From: Clostridium sp. AM34-11AC | Lineage (GTDB): Bacteria; Bacillota; Clostridia; Lachnospirales; Lachnospiraceae | Assembly: GCF_003435375.1 (NCBI RefSeq) | Contig: NZ_QWGL01000005.1 | Location: 62,001-126,000 of the forward strand | Length of the DNA stretch: 64,000 nucleotides | Direction: 5' to 3' | In this document: in pieces, positions 26,811 through 35,389 of the stretch | How positions within the stretch are numbered: position 1 is the stretch's first letter | How the letters are laid out: the number at the start of each line of letters is the position of its first letter | The notes under the pieces: generated by a model | Database searches by the model: none | Told to the model about the DNA's origin: nothing | Seen by the model: only the letters and a program-made list of their open reading frames with translations | Program-made: the position numbers and the translations under genes

Positions 26811-26839
26811 TTGCATTTCCCATAGAGCTGTACTATATT
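26811..26839 (+). promoter_or_regulatory. Promoter of the metal ATPase gene
   Basis: TTGCAT (26811-26816), 17-base spacer, TATATT (26834-26839). The -10 abuts the palindromic operator, so a bound repressor would block RNA polymerase. Confidence 0.7.
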
Positions 26840-26868
26840 TAACATATGAACGATGGTTCATATGTTAA
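26839..26868. promoter_or_regulatory. ArsR/SmtB-type operator
   Basis: A perfect inverted repeat, TTAACATATGAAC (26839-26851) and GTTCATATGTTAA (26856-26868), separated by GATG. ArsR/SmtB-family metal repressors typically bind ATATGAAC-N-GTTCATAT sites just downstream of a promoter. No such regulator gene lies in this window. Confidence 0.8.
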
Positions 26869-26908
26869 TATGATAATTAAAAATTATAATTCTGAGGAGG
26901 TCTACTCT

Positions 26909-29614
26909 ATGGAGGAATTAGAAAAATCCAAGCAGAAGTCAGCAGACCACGAGGACGAAGAGGTTTGCTGCTGCGGACACCATCATCACGATGAGCATGA
27001 TGATGACGAGCACGAAGAGCATTGCGGCTGTGGACACCATCACCATCACGATGAGCATGATGACGAGCATGAAGAGCACTGCGGCTGTGGGCACCATCAC
27101 CATCACGAGGAACATGGTGACGAGCATGAAGAGCACTGCGACTGCGGACACCATCATCACGAAGGTCATGATGATGACGAACATGAAGAGCACTGCGGCT
27201 GTGAACATCACCATCATCACGACGATGACGATGGCTGCTGCTCCGAACACGATCATCATCACGAGCACGCCGAACACCACCACGGTCCGGCACCGAAATC
27301 CACCTGTGTGGTCTACGTGATGAAAAACATCGACTGCGCGAACTGCTCCGCAAAGATCGAGAAAAAGATCCAGGAGCTCCCGGAAGTCGATGACTGTATT
27401 TTGACTTTCGCGACGAGACAGCTCCGGGTCTACTCTTCCGTGGGAACAAAGCTGCTCCCGAAGATGCAGGAGATTGCTGATCAGATCGAGCCCGGCACCG
27501 TCATTGAGGTCCGCCCAAAGAATCCGAAAGCGATCTGCACCGTCTATGTAATGAAAAACATCGACTGCGCAAACTGCTCCGCAAAGATCGAGAAAAAAAT
27601 CCAGGAGCTCCCGGAAGTCGATGACTGTATTTTGACTTTCGCGACGAGACAGCTCCGGGTCTACTCTTCTGAAGGAACAAAGCTGCTCCCGAAGATGCAG
27701 GAGATTGCAGACAAGATCGAACCAGGCACCATCATCGAGGTCCGCGAGGAAGGAAAACCGGCAGATGCAAACAGTAACGACAAGCATGCCCATGATCTTC
27801 CGGAGCTGATCGCCGGAGGCTTGCTCTTCATCGTCGGAGAGCTTCTCTCCCACTCCATGCCGCAGATCTCCGCCATATGCTTTGTGATCGCCTACCTGAT
27901 CCTTGGACGGGAAGTTCTCTTAACAGCCCTGAAAAACATGAAGACCGGCCACGTGATGGACGAAAACTTTTTGATGAGCCTCGCGACCATCGGTGCTTTC
28001 TGTGTCGGCCAGTTTGGGGAGGCGGTCGGAGTTATGCTTTTCTACCGGGTCGGTGAAGCATTCGAACACCGCGCGGTTGAAAAGAGCCGCAGCCAGATCA
28101 TGGAAGCCGTTGATCTCCGGCCGGAGACCGTTCTTCTTGACGAAAATGGTACTGTCCGCGAGGTTCCGGCCGGTTCCGCCGTTGTCGGCAATATCGTAGA
28201 GATCCGTCCCGGCGACCGCATTCCGCTTGACGGCGTTGTCGTAGAGGGCGAGAGCCGGATCGATACGTCACCGATCACAGGTGAACCTGTCCCGGTATCG
28301 GTAAAGGTCGGAAGCCAGCTGACATCCGGCTGCGTCAATACTTCCGGTCTCTTAAAGATGAGAGTCGAGAAGGAACTTTCCGAGTCCATGGTCACAAGAA
28401 TCCTCGATTCCGTGGAGAACGCCGCAGCCAGCAAGCCGCAGGCCGAGCGCTTCATCACGAAATTTGCACGAGTTTACACCCCGTTCGTCGTTGCCCTGGC
28501 GGCTGCGACAGCGATCATTCCGTCCTTAATTACAGGAAACTGGTCCCACTGGATCTACACAGCTCTTACCTTCCTCGTAATCAGCTGCCCGTGTGCCCTT
28601 GTTTTAAGCGTTCCGCTGGCATTCTTCTCCGGGATCGGCGCAGGTTCCAAGAAAGGAATCCTCTTTAAAGGTGGAATCGCACTTGAAAACCTGAAAGCTG
28701 TAAAAACGGTTGTCATGGATAAGACAGGAACCATCACAAAAGGAAACTTCGTGGTTCAGACGATCCTTCCGGCAGGCACAGCTTCCGAGCAGGAAATCCT
28801 TCAGATCGCGGCAGCATGCGAGACCGCATCTACTCATCCGATCGGAATCAGCATCGTCTCTGCTGCAAAGGATCAGAAACTTGTGATCGAAAAGCCCGCC
28901 GAGATCGAGGAGATCTCCGGCAAAGGCATCCATGCAAGGCTCTCCCAGGGCGAAGTGCTCTGCGGAAACAGAAAGCTTCTCACCGAGTTTAACGTGGACT
29001 GCGGTGCTTACGATGAGAACGGTGCTGTCACCACCGTCTATATATCGGTAAACGGAAAGCTTGCAGGAACGATCCAGATCGCCGATACGATCAAGCCGGA
29101 GGCAAAGGATGCCATCAGGTCCTTAAAATCCATGGGGATCCGCTCCGCTATGCTCACCGGCGACGGCGAGGCAGCCGCTGAGGCGGTAGCCGCCGAGGTC
29201 GGAATCGACAATGTATACGCAAAGCTTCTCCCGGCTGATAAGCTCGAGATCTTGCAGAAGCTCCGCGCGGAGAACGGAAGCGCAATGTTCGTCGGTGACG
29301 GAATCAACGACGCACCGGTACTTGCAGGCGCTGATGTAGGCGCAGCTATGGGAAGCGGCGCTGACGCAGCCATCGAGGCCGCCGATGTCGTCTTCATGAC
29401 ATCAAGCATGGATGCCATTTCGGAAGCCATCAAGATCGCGAGAAGCACAGGCGCGATCTCCAACCAGAATGTGGTATTCGCCCTTGCGGTAAAAGCTCTT
29501 GTCATGATCTTAGGTCTCATGGGAATCGCCTCCATGTGGCTCGCGGTATTCGCCGACACCGGTGTCGCGATCCTCTGCGTGCTGAATTCCATCAGAATTC
29601 TTTATAAGAAATAA
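26909..29614 (+). CDS. Zn/Cd/Pb-type P1B ATPase with His-rich tail and two HMA domains
   Basis: 901-residue metal exporter. The order is: His/Asp/Glu/Cys-rich N-terminus (about 14-128) made of imperfect HEEHCGCGHHHH-type units; HMA1 with CANC at 143-146; HMA2 with CANC at 220-223; TM helices; CPC at 560-562; phosphorylation site DKTGT at 604-608; GDGIND at 796-801. The final TM carries ADTG, the Asp typical of Zn2+/Cd2+ (ZntA/CadA) pumps. The ATG at 26909 follows GAGGAGG; an in-frame ATG at 26846 lies inside the operator. The two HMA domains are almost identical. Expected role: zinc or cadmium efflux. Confidence 0.92.
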   Translation: MEELEKSKQKSADHEDEEVCCCGHHHHDEHDDDEHEEHCGCGHHHHHDEHDDEHEEHCGCGHHHHHEEHGDEHEEHCDCGHHHHEGHDDDEHEEHCGCEHHHHHDDDDGCCSEHDHHHEHAEHHHGPAPKSTCVVYVMKNIDCANCSAKIEKKIQELPEVDDCILTFATRQLRVYSSVGTKLLPKMQEIADQIEPGTVIEVRPKNPKAICTVYVMKNIDCANCSAKIEKKIQELPEVDDCILTFATRQLRVYSSEGTKLLPKMQEIADKIEPGTIIEVREEGKPADANSNDKHAHDLPELIAGGLLFIVGELLSHSMPQISAICFVIAYLILGREVLLTALKNMKTGHVMDENFLMSLATIGAFCVGQFGEAVGVMLFYRVGEAFEHRAVEKSRSQIMEAVDLRPETVLLDENGTVREVPAGSAVVGNIVEIRPGDRIPLDGVVVEGESRIDTSPITGEPVPVSVKVGSQLTSGCVNTSGLLKMRVEKELSESMVTRILDSVENAAASKPQAERFITKFARVYTPFVVALAAATAIIPSLITGNWSHWIYTALTFLVISCPCALVLSVPLAFFSGIGAGSKKGILFKGGIALENLKAVKTVVMDKTGTITKGNFVVQTILPAGTASEQEILQIAAACETASTHPIGISIVSAAKDQKLVIEKPAEIEEISGKGIHARLSQGEVLCGNRKLLTEFNVDCGAYDENGAVTTVYISVNGKLAGTIQIADTIKPEAKDAIRSLKSMGIRSAMLTGDGEAAAEAVAAEVGIDNVYAKLLPADKLEILQKLRAENGSAMFVGDGINDAPVLAGADVGAAMGSGADAAIEAADVVFMTSSMDAISEAIKIARSTGAISNQNVVFALAVKALVMILGLMGIASMWLAVFADTGVAILCVLNSIRILYKK

Positions 29615-29666
29615 GACTCCTGCTGTAATTTTCCTCTTTAGGGAATCAGCAGACAAGACAAAGAAA

Positions 29667-29708
29667 AGCCCTGGAGAACCTTTCTCATATCGTTCTCCAG
29701 AGCTTTTT
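29667..29708 (+). terminator. Terminator of the metal ATPase gene
   Basis: CTGGAGAAC (29671-29679) pairs with GTTCTCCAG (29692-29700), followed by AGCTTTTTTG. Confidence 0.85.
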
Positions 29709-29810
29709 TGTTATCCACTTCGATAGTTTCAGTTTCTGGCATCAGGATCTTTTCCTGTCGTTGAATGTTTAGGCTGCGGCGGGCATGATCTCTGTCAGCG
29801 CTTCACTCTC

Positions 29811-30077
29811 TTACTTCAGCATCCCCATCACCACAACAGCCACAAACAATACGCACATGCACCCGATAAAGATATCAATGGTCCGCACCGACACATTGAT
29901 CTTATCGTACATCCGTTCTTTTATGGATCTGTTCTTCAGGCGCTCATTTTCCTCCTGCAGCCGTTTATTCTCTTCAGTGAGTTCTTCTAAAGTCTTCTCA
30001 CCAAAGGCCTCCACAGCCTTTTCTGCGGCTTCGGTCACTGTTCCGATTCCGCTGACCTTCTCAATCTCTTCTTCCAT
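29811..30077 (-). CDS. Small membrane protein with a coiled coil
   Basis: 88 residues, not recognised. Residues about 28-50 form a Glu/Leu/Lys-rich heptad stretch (EELTEENKRLQEENERLKN), followed by a basic segment and one C-terminal TM helix (about 66-86). GGAGGTGAAGG immediately upstream of the ATG makes it a convincing gene. It converges with the metal ATPase. This layout resembles tail-anchored proteins; no function is assigned. Confidence 0.7.
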   Translation of the reverse strand: MEEEIEKVSGIGTVTEAAEKAVEAFGEKTLEELTEENKRLQEENERLKNRSIKERMYDKINVSVRTIDIFIGCMCVLFVAVVVMGMLK

Positions 30078-30327
30078 TCCTTCACCTCCACTCTCCCGGT
30101 GCAGGTTTTATCAAACCGCTCCGGCTTTCTTTCCATGAGGCAGGCTGCTAAAACCAGCCATCGGTATTTTCTTTCTGATACATGATGTACGCAAAAATGT
30201 GCCGCGGTACACCCGAGCGTCTCGCACGGCCGTTTCCAACAATCTGCATCTTCGCGCGAGTGTGCAAAAACGGGCGTTGGAACTCGTCCTCCGCCCGTTT
30301 TTTAACTGTACCGAAACAGTCAGTCTA
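30078..30327. other. Spacer between mglC and the small membrane protein gene
   Basis: Contains the mglC terminator (30265-30303). Short ORFs here lack ribosome sites and I do not accept them as genes. Confidence 0.5.
30265..30303 (-). terminator. Terminator of the mgl operon
   Basis: ACGGGCG/CGCCCGT stem (30270-30276 with 30292-30298), with T5 after it on the minus strand and A6 before it. Confidence 0.8.
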
Positions 30328-31335
30328 TTACTTCTTTGCAATGTACTTTCTGATATCAAGCGCAATCGCAACTACGATAACGATACCCTGTGCGATGTAC
30401 TGGTAGTTTGTATCAACACCAAGGTACTGTAAGCAGGTCTTTAAGATCTCGAATACAAGAACACCGATAAGAACACCGGAGATACGTCCGATACCACCGT
30501 TTACGGATACACCGCCGATGGTGCAGGCTGCGATGGCCTCAAGCTCCCAGCCCTGGCCCATGTTAACGGAGGAACCACCGGATTTTGCTCCTACAAGGAA
30601 GCCGCCCAGTGCGTAAAGAGCTGCCGCTGTCATGTAGATGATGATCTTTGTCTTCTTAGTGTTTACACCGGAAACCTCTGCGGACTGCTCGTTGCCGCCG
30701 ATCGCATACATATATTTTCCATGAGGAGTCATGTTATAGATGAACCACATAACAAGACCAACCGCAAGGGCGATCAGGAACAGGAACGGGATCGCGCCAA
30801 AGAGTTTTCCTTTTGCTACTGCTGTGTATGCGTTATGATAACCACCGATCGGAGTCGCGTTTGTGTAAACAAGGCAGACACCGTAAACGATCAGCTGCAT
30901 ACCAAGTGTTCCGATGAAGGCCGGAACCTGTAAGTAAGAAATTACGATGCCATTGATGAAACCAAAGATACAGCAAATTGCCACACAGATCAGAAGAACC
31001 GCGAGAACCCATAAGCCCCAGGCATTTCCGAAATCCGGAAGGTTCTGGAAGAACTTGCCGCTGTAATCCGGCTTCTGAAGTAAGGTACCTGCTAAGCAGG
31101 CAGAAAGACCAACCATACGTCCTGCGGAAAGGTCTGTACCTTTTGTAATTAAGCATCCGGATACACCGCAGGCGATGATGAATCGCGGAGCTACGTTTAA
31201 TGCGATGTTGATTAAGTTGCCGCGTGAAAAGAATGTAGGCTGCTTGATCGCAGTAAATACTGCAAGTAATAAAAGAACGACGATGATTCCATTATTGATA
31301 AGGAAATCTTTTGCACTTACTTTTTTCGCTGTCAT
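30328..31335 (-). CDS. mglC: Galactose/methylgalactoside ABC transporter permease
   Basis: 335-residue inner-membrane permease of the ribose/galactose (BPD_transp_2) family with about 8-10 TM helices. Diagnostic segments: GTDLSAGRMVGLSACLAG, GFINGIVISYLQVPAFIGTLG, and GGVSVNGGIGRISGVLIG. GGGAGG precedes the ATG. It is the last gene of the operon, 20 bases after mglA. Confidence 0.92.
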   Translation of the reverse strand: MTAKKVSAKDFLINNGIIVVLLLLAVFTAIKQPTFFSRGNLINIALNVAPRFIIACGVSGCLITKGTDLSAGRMVGLSACLAGTLLQKPDYSGKFFQNLPDFGNAWGLWVLAVLLICVAICCIFGFINGIVISYLQVPAFIGTLGMQLIVYGVCLVYTNATPIGGYHNAYTAVAKGKLFGAIPFLFLIALAVGLVMWFIYNMTPHGKYMYAIGGNEQSAEVSGVNTKKTKIIIYMTAAALYALGGFLVGAKSGGSSVNMGQGWELEAIAACTIGGVSVNGGIGRISGVLIGVLVFEILKTCLQYLGVDTNYQYIAQGIVIVVAIALDIRKYIAKK

Positions 31336-31354
31336 GACTGAACCTCCCTGTAAT

Positions 31355-32887
31355 CTACTTGTTTTCCTTGCCGCTTAAAGTGAATTTTGTGGCAAAGGAC
31401 ATGATCTTCTCCTGAGTTGCGTCTTCTCCTTCCACCTCACCGGTGATGTGACCGTTGCACATTACGATGATTCGGTTGGACATACCGATCAACTCCGGCA
31501 TTTCCGACGAGATCATAATGATGGATTTGCCCTGTTTTACGAGATCGATCATGATCTGATAAATCTCGTATTTGGCTCCGACGTCGATACCACGGGTCGG
31601 CTCATCCATGATCAGGATATCAGGATTGTTTGCAAGCCATCTTGCGATAATTACTTTCTGCTGGTTGCCACCGGAGAGAGACTGGATCAGCGTCTTTCCG
31701 CTCGGTGTCTTGATCTTTAATTTCGCAATGCTGTCCTTTACGACCGCATCGACTTCTTTTTTGTTGATCTTACCCATATGGGTGTAATTCTTGTAGGAAG
31801 CGATCGCAGTATTGTCATCGATGCTCAGGCATCCGAAGATACCGTTTCCGCGTCGATCCTCTGTGATCATTCCGACGGAGCTGTTGATCGCATCCTGCGG
31901 TCTCTTGATGTGAGTCTCTTTTCCGAGGATCTCCACGGTACCGCTCTCAATGTGGCGCATTCCAAAGATCGCTTCCATAAGCTCGGTTCTCTGCGCTCCT
32001 ACCAGTCCGCCAAAGCCCAGGATCTCACCTTTCTTTAATTCAAAAGAGCAGTCCTTGAAGGAATTCGGCAGAATACTTGTCAGGTGGCTGACCTTTAAGA
32101 CCGTCTCATCCGTCCGGTAATCATCCTTCGGCGGATAGACGTTATTTAATTCACGTCCAACCATCTGTTTTACGATCTCCTCATCGGAGATATCCTCGAT
32201 CGCCCAGGTTCCAACGTATGTACCGTCGCGCATGATCGTGATATCGTCGGAGATCTGGCGGATCTCAGCCATCTTGTGGCTGATATATATCATAGAAACA
32301 CCTCTGGATTTCAGGTCTCTGATGATCCGGAATAATGCTTCTACCTCGTTATCAGTCAGTGAGGAGGTCGGCTCATCCAGAATTACAAGGTTTGCACTCT
32401 GGCTGACCGCTTTTGCGATCTCTACTGACTGCATCTGTCCGATTGATAATGTGCCGAGTTTTGCTTTCGGGTCAAAATCCATCTTGACATCCCGAAGCCA
32501 TTTCTCAGCTTCTTTGTTCATCGTCGCATGATCAACGACCTTGACCGGTCCGTAGTTTTTCATCGGATACCGTCCAAGATACATATTCTCAGCGATGGAG
32601 CGCTCCGGAATCGGCTGAAGCTCCTGATGAACCATGGCAAGTCCTTTTTTCAGCGCGTCATCCGGGTTTGCGATCTCCGTCTTGACGCCGTCGATATAGA
32701 CCTCGCCTTCATCCATTTTATAGATTCCGAAAAGACATTTCATCAGTGTCGATTTTCCGGCACCGTTCTCTCCCATCAGTGCGTGGACCGTTCCGGGGCG
32801 AACCCGTAAATTTACTCCGTCAAGTGCCTTAACACCTGGGAAGGTTTTTTTGACTCCTCTCATTTCGAGTCTGTACTGTTCTGCCAT
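31355..32887 (-). CDS. mglA: Galactose/methylgalactoside ABC transporter ATPase
   Basis: 510-residue tandem ATPase with two nucleotide-binding domains. The first has GENGAGKST, LSIGQMQSVEIAKA, VILDEPTSSLTD; the second has signature LSGGNQQKVIIARWLA and LIMDEPTRGIDVGA, while its Walker A region is degenerate, as is usual for this family. The start at 32887 follows AAAGGAG; the ORF extension to 32977 is only the intergenic spacer. Confidence 0.93.
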   Translation of the reverse strand: MAEQYRLEMRGVKKTFPGVKALDGVNLRVRPGTVHALMGENGAGKSTLMKCLFGIYKMDEGEVYIDGVKTEIANPDDALKKGLAMVHQELQPIPERSIAENMYLGRYPMKNYGPVKVVDHATMNKEAEKWLRDVKMDFDPKAKLGTLSIGQMQSVEIAKAVSQSANLVILDEPTSSLTDNEVEALFRIIRDLKSRGVSMIYISHKMAEIRQISDDITIMRDGTYVGTWAIEDISDEEIVKQMVGRELNNVYPPKDDYRTDETVLKVSHLTSILPNSFKDCSFELKKGEILGFGGLVGAQRTELMEAIFGMRHIESGTVEILGKETHIKRPQDAINSSVGMITEDRRGNGIFGCLSIDDNTAIASYKNYTHMGKINKKEVDAVVKDSIAKLKIKTPSGKTLIQSLSGGNQQKVIIARWLANNPDILIMDEPTRGIDVGAKYEIYQIMIDLVKQGKSIIMISSEMPELIGMSNRIIVMCNGHITGEVEGEDATQEKIMSFATKFTLSGKENK

Positions 32888-32955
32888 CCCAAAACTCCTT
32901 TCAGATACACTCCCCCGCATCTCCGGGTGGCATATTTTTTTAAGTTTTAAGTTCA

Positions 32956-32988
32956 GAGAACCGGGTGTGCCAGACACACCCGGTTCTC
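32956..32988. other. Strong hairpin between mglB and mglA
   Basis: GAGAACCGGGTGTG (32956-32969) and CACACCCGGTTCTC (32975-32988) are perfectly complementary over 14 bp with a 5-base loop. No U-tract follows within a few bases (a T7 run comes about 15 bases later), so it is likely an mRNA stabiliser or partial terminator that keeps MglB in excess of MglAC. Confidence 0.75.
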
Positions 32989-33005
32989 ATTTGTTACAGT
33001 ATCAA

Positions 33006-34133
33006 TTACTTTAACATATCAAGGATTTCCTGAGCGTTATCCTGAGTAACCTTCTCGTAGTTAACCATGTTGACTGCGTCAACTTTCTCACCGCTTAAGA
33101 ACTTAACAGCGATATCGCTTGCTGCCTGAGCCTGTGCGAAGTGGTTGTTGAATACAGTACCTGTCTGCTTGCCGTCGATTACGTTCTGAACAGCCTCTGT
33201 CAGAGCGTCAACGCCTACAAGGTAGATATCCTCGTTAACTTTACGTCCTGCTGCTTCGATTGCCTGTAATGCACCAAGTGCCATTGCATCGTTGTTGCAG
33301 AAGATTACTTCGATCTTGTCGCCGTACTGGTTTAAAGCGTCCTGTGCGATCTGCTGAGCCCTAGCCTGATCCCAGTCACCACGCTGTTTTAAGAGCTCCT
33401 CAACTTCCATTCCTGCGTCTGTAAGAGCCTTAACAGAGAACTCTGTTCTGTACTGAGCATCTACGTTCTCCGGGTCACCCTGGATCATGATGTAGGAAAC
33501 TTTGCCATCGCCGTTGATATCGCCCTTGTTTGCAGTCTCAAGGATCTCTTCGCCCTGGTATGTACCGGACTGTCTTGCGTCACATCCTACGTATGTAGCG
33601 TTAAGACCTTCAGATTCCCATCTCTCTTCTTCTGCTGCGTCCGGCTCACGGTTGATGTAAACAACCGGGATACCAGCTTCTTTACACATATCTGTGATCT
33701 CCGGTGCGGAAGAAGCCTGTACAAGGTTTAAGATCAGAACGTCATATTTCTGTGTGATGAAGTTCTGGATCTGGTTTGTCTGCTCTGCCTGATCGCCCTT
33801 ACCATCCTGAACGACTACGTTCTCAGCCTTGAATCCAAGGTCCTCTGTTAAGTAGCGAACTAACTCTGTTCTGTAAAGAGTCATGAAGTTATCATCGAAC
33901 TTGTAGATGCTGATGCCGACTTTCTTGTCTGCTACATCTGTGGTTGCTGCTGCGGCTGCAGCTGTTGTTGCAGCTTCTTTTGCTGCCTCGGTAGCTGCTG
34001 CTGTTGTCTCTTTTGCTGCCTCAGTAGCTGCTGCTGTTGTTGCTGTTGTGGAAGAGCTTCCTCCGCATCCTGCTAAAGACAGGGCCATCATGGAAGCCAG
34101 TGCCATTGCTGTTACTTTCTTTGTCATTCTCAT
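33006..34133 (-). CDS. mglB: Galactose/glucose-binding lipoprotein
   Basis: 375-residue lipoprotein: signal with lipobox SLAGC, a Thr/Ala/Glu/Lys repeat linker (about 20-62), then a type I periplasmic-binding fold (KVGISIYKFDDNFM, LILNLVQASS, PVVYINREPD, FCNNDAMALGAL). The segment GDINGDGKVSYIMIQGDPE keeps the EF-hand-like calcium loop of galactose-binding proteins. The start at 34133 follows GGGAGG; the ORF extends upstream to 34229 without support. Confidence 0.9.
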   Translation of the reverse strand: MRMTKKVTAMALASMMALSLAGCGGSSSTTATTAAATEAAKETTAAATEAAKEAATTAAAAAATTDVADKKVGISIYKFDDNFMTLYRTELVRYLTEDLGFKAENVVVQDGKGDQAEQTNQIQNFITQKYDVLILNLVQASSAPEITDMCKEAGIPVVYINREPDAAEEERWESEGLNATYVGCDARQSGTYQGEEILETANKGDINGDGKVSYIMIQGDPENVDAQYRTEFSVKALTDAGMEVEELLKQRGDWDQARAQQIAQDALNQYGDKIEVIFCNNDAMALGALQAIEAAGRKVNEDIYLVGVDALTEAVQNVIDGKQTGTVFNNHFAQAQAASDIAVKFLSGEKVDAVNMVNYEKVTQDNAQEILDMLK

Positions 34134-34199
34134 GTTTTGAATCCTCCCATTCAAAAAATAATTTTGACCGTTTAGGCATTTTTCCTTAACGATGAATTC

Positions 34200-34205
34200 A
34201 TTATA
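34200..34205 (-). promoter_or_regulatory. -10 element of an mglB promoter
   Basis: Perfect TATAAT on the minus strand with no recognisable -35 at 16-18 bases. A weak -35 suggests an activator is needed, plausibly the AraC-type regulator encoded upstream. Confidence 0.45.
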
Positions 34206-34327
34206 GCCTGCCTTTGTGCATTTTTCCATACTATTTTTTATGATAAATTATTAAAATTCTTTGATTCCTGTAAAAAAACCACAATTTTTTGTCATATCAT
34301 GGCAGAAATCAGCTTAAATATAACAGT

Positions 34328-34357
34328 ACAGGCATGTGCGAGTCGGCACATGCCTGT
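34328..34357. other. Hairpin after the second sensor binding-protein gene
   Basis: ACAGGCATGTGC and GCACATGCCTGT form a perfect 12-bp stem with a 6-base loop. It lies 11 bases past the stop at 34369 and before the mglB promoter. It has no proper U-tract, so it is a partial terminator or 3'-end stabiliser. Confidence 0.6.
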
Positions 34358-34368
34358 AAAAAATGATG

Positions 34369-35376
34369 TCAGTTAGCGATGACATGCTGGGGACACCAGA
34401 AATATTTTTCCTGGGTCACCTCTTTTCCCATTGCGAGCTCCTCCGCTGTATCGAAGATCCTCTTCGCGTAGACATCCTTGCTGGATTCAACCGTCCCAAA
34501 GAGTTTTCCCTCGCGGAACGCCTCCTGACCGGCCGGTGTCCCGTCGATCCCGACAAGCTTGATCGTCCCGGCGACGATCCCCGCCCGCTCGATGGCATCG
34601 CTCGCACCGAGAGCCATGTCATCATTGTTGCAGAGCACAAGCTCGATCTTGTTCCCATAATCCGAAAGCCACTGTTCCATGAGGGCCGAGGCCTGGTTTC
34701 TCTCCCAGTTCGCGATCCCGCCTGTGATCTTCTCGATCGGAACACCGCCGTCCTTCAGGGTCTCGATGGACCACTCTGTACGGATCAGGGAATCCTGGTG
34801 GTTCGTCTCCCCCTCAAGGAGGACATACGAAACAACCCCGTCCCCGTTCCGGTCAAGGGTGGACGGATTCTTCCGGTAGGCGTCTACGAGGATCTGCCCC
34901 TCCAGCACCGCGGACTCCTTTGCGTCCGCCCCTACATAGTATAGTTTCTCCCAGCGGTTCATGTCCTCCGCGACCGGCTCCCGGTTGAAAAAGACAATGG
35001 GAATATCCGACTCCATGGCCTGATCGATCACGCCGGACGCGGCGGAACGGTCCACCATATTGACGCAGAGCACGTCGCAGCCAAGACCGATCATGCGTTC
35101 TGCCTGGCTGTTCTGCGTGAGCTGATTTCTCTTCGCATCCCGGACATCCAGCGTCACGCGGACTCCGGTCTCCTTTTCATATTCCTTCGCCGCCTGCTCC
35201 ATGGAATTCCGGAGGGTGCCGATGAATGTGTCATCCCCACGGTATAGCAGGACACCGATCCGCAGGGACGTCTTTTTTTCCTCATGTCCTCCGGTCTTTT
35301 TCGCGTACAGCCAGGCGCTTCCCCCGAGAAGCGCCGTCGCCGCAATGGCAAGGATCAGAACATTTCCCTTTTTCAT
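34369..35376 (-). CDS. Membrane-anchored galactose-binding-like sensor protein
   Basis: 335 residues. An N-terminal hydrophobic segment (about 5-22, ending SAWLYAKK) lacks a lipobox Cys, so it is probably an uncleaved anchor or signal. The rest is an MglB-like fold: IGVLLYRGDDTFIGTL, PIVFFNREPV, a calcium-loop-like LDRNGDGVVSYVLLEG, LCNNDDMALGASDAIE. GGGGGGAGG precedes the ATG at 35376. It lies 13 bases after the preceding sensor gene and likely feeds ligand information to the kinase, or is a paralogue of mglB. Confidence 0.8.
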   Translation of the reverse strand: MKKGNVLILAIAATALLGGSAWLYAKKTGGHEEKKTSLRIGVLLYRGDDTFIGTLRNSMEQAAKEYEKETGVRVTLDVRDAKRNQLTQNSQAERMIGLGCDVLCVNMVDRSAASGVIDQAMESDIPIVFFNREPVAEDMNRWEKLYYVGADAKESAVLEGQILVDAYRKNPSTLDRNGDGVVSYVLLEGETNHQDSLIRTEWSIETLKDGGVPIEKITGGIANWERNQASALMEQWLSDYGNKIELVLCNNDDMALGASDAIERAGIVAGTIKLVGIDGTPAGQEAFREGKLFGTVESSKDVYAKRIFDTAEELAMGKEVTQEKYFWCPQHVIAN

Positions 35377-35389
35377 ACCTGCCTCCCCC

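Noticed and set aside
26939..27853. Long minus-strand ORF (304 codons, very hydrophobic) opposite the metal ATPase
   Set aside because: It is the antisense of His-rich codons (CAC/CAT read as GTG/ATG), which creates Val/Met runs. It has no ribosome site, and the plus-strand protein has clear domains.
30111..30406. Short ORFs between mglC and the small membrane protein gene
   Set aside because: They cross the mglC terminator and show no conserved features.
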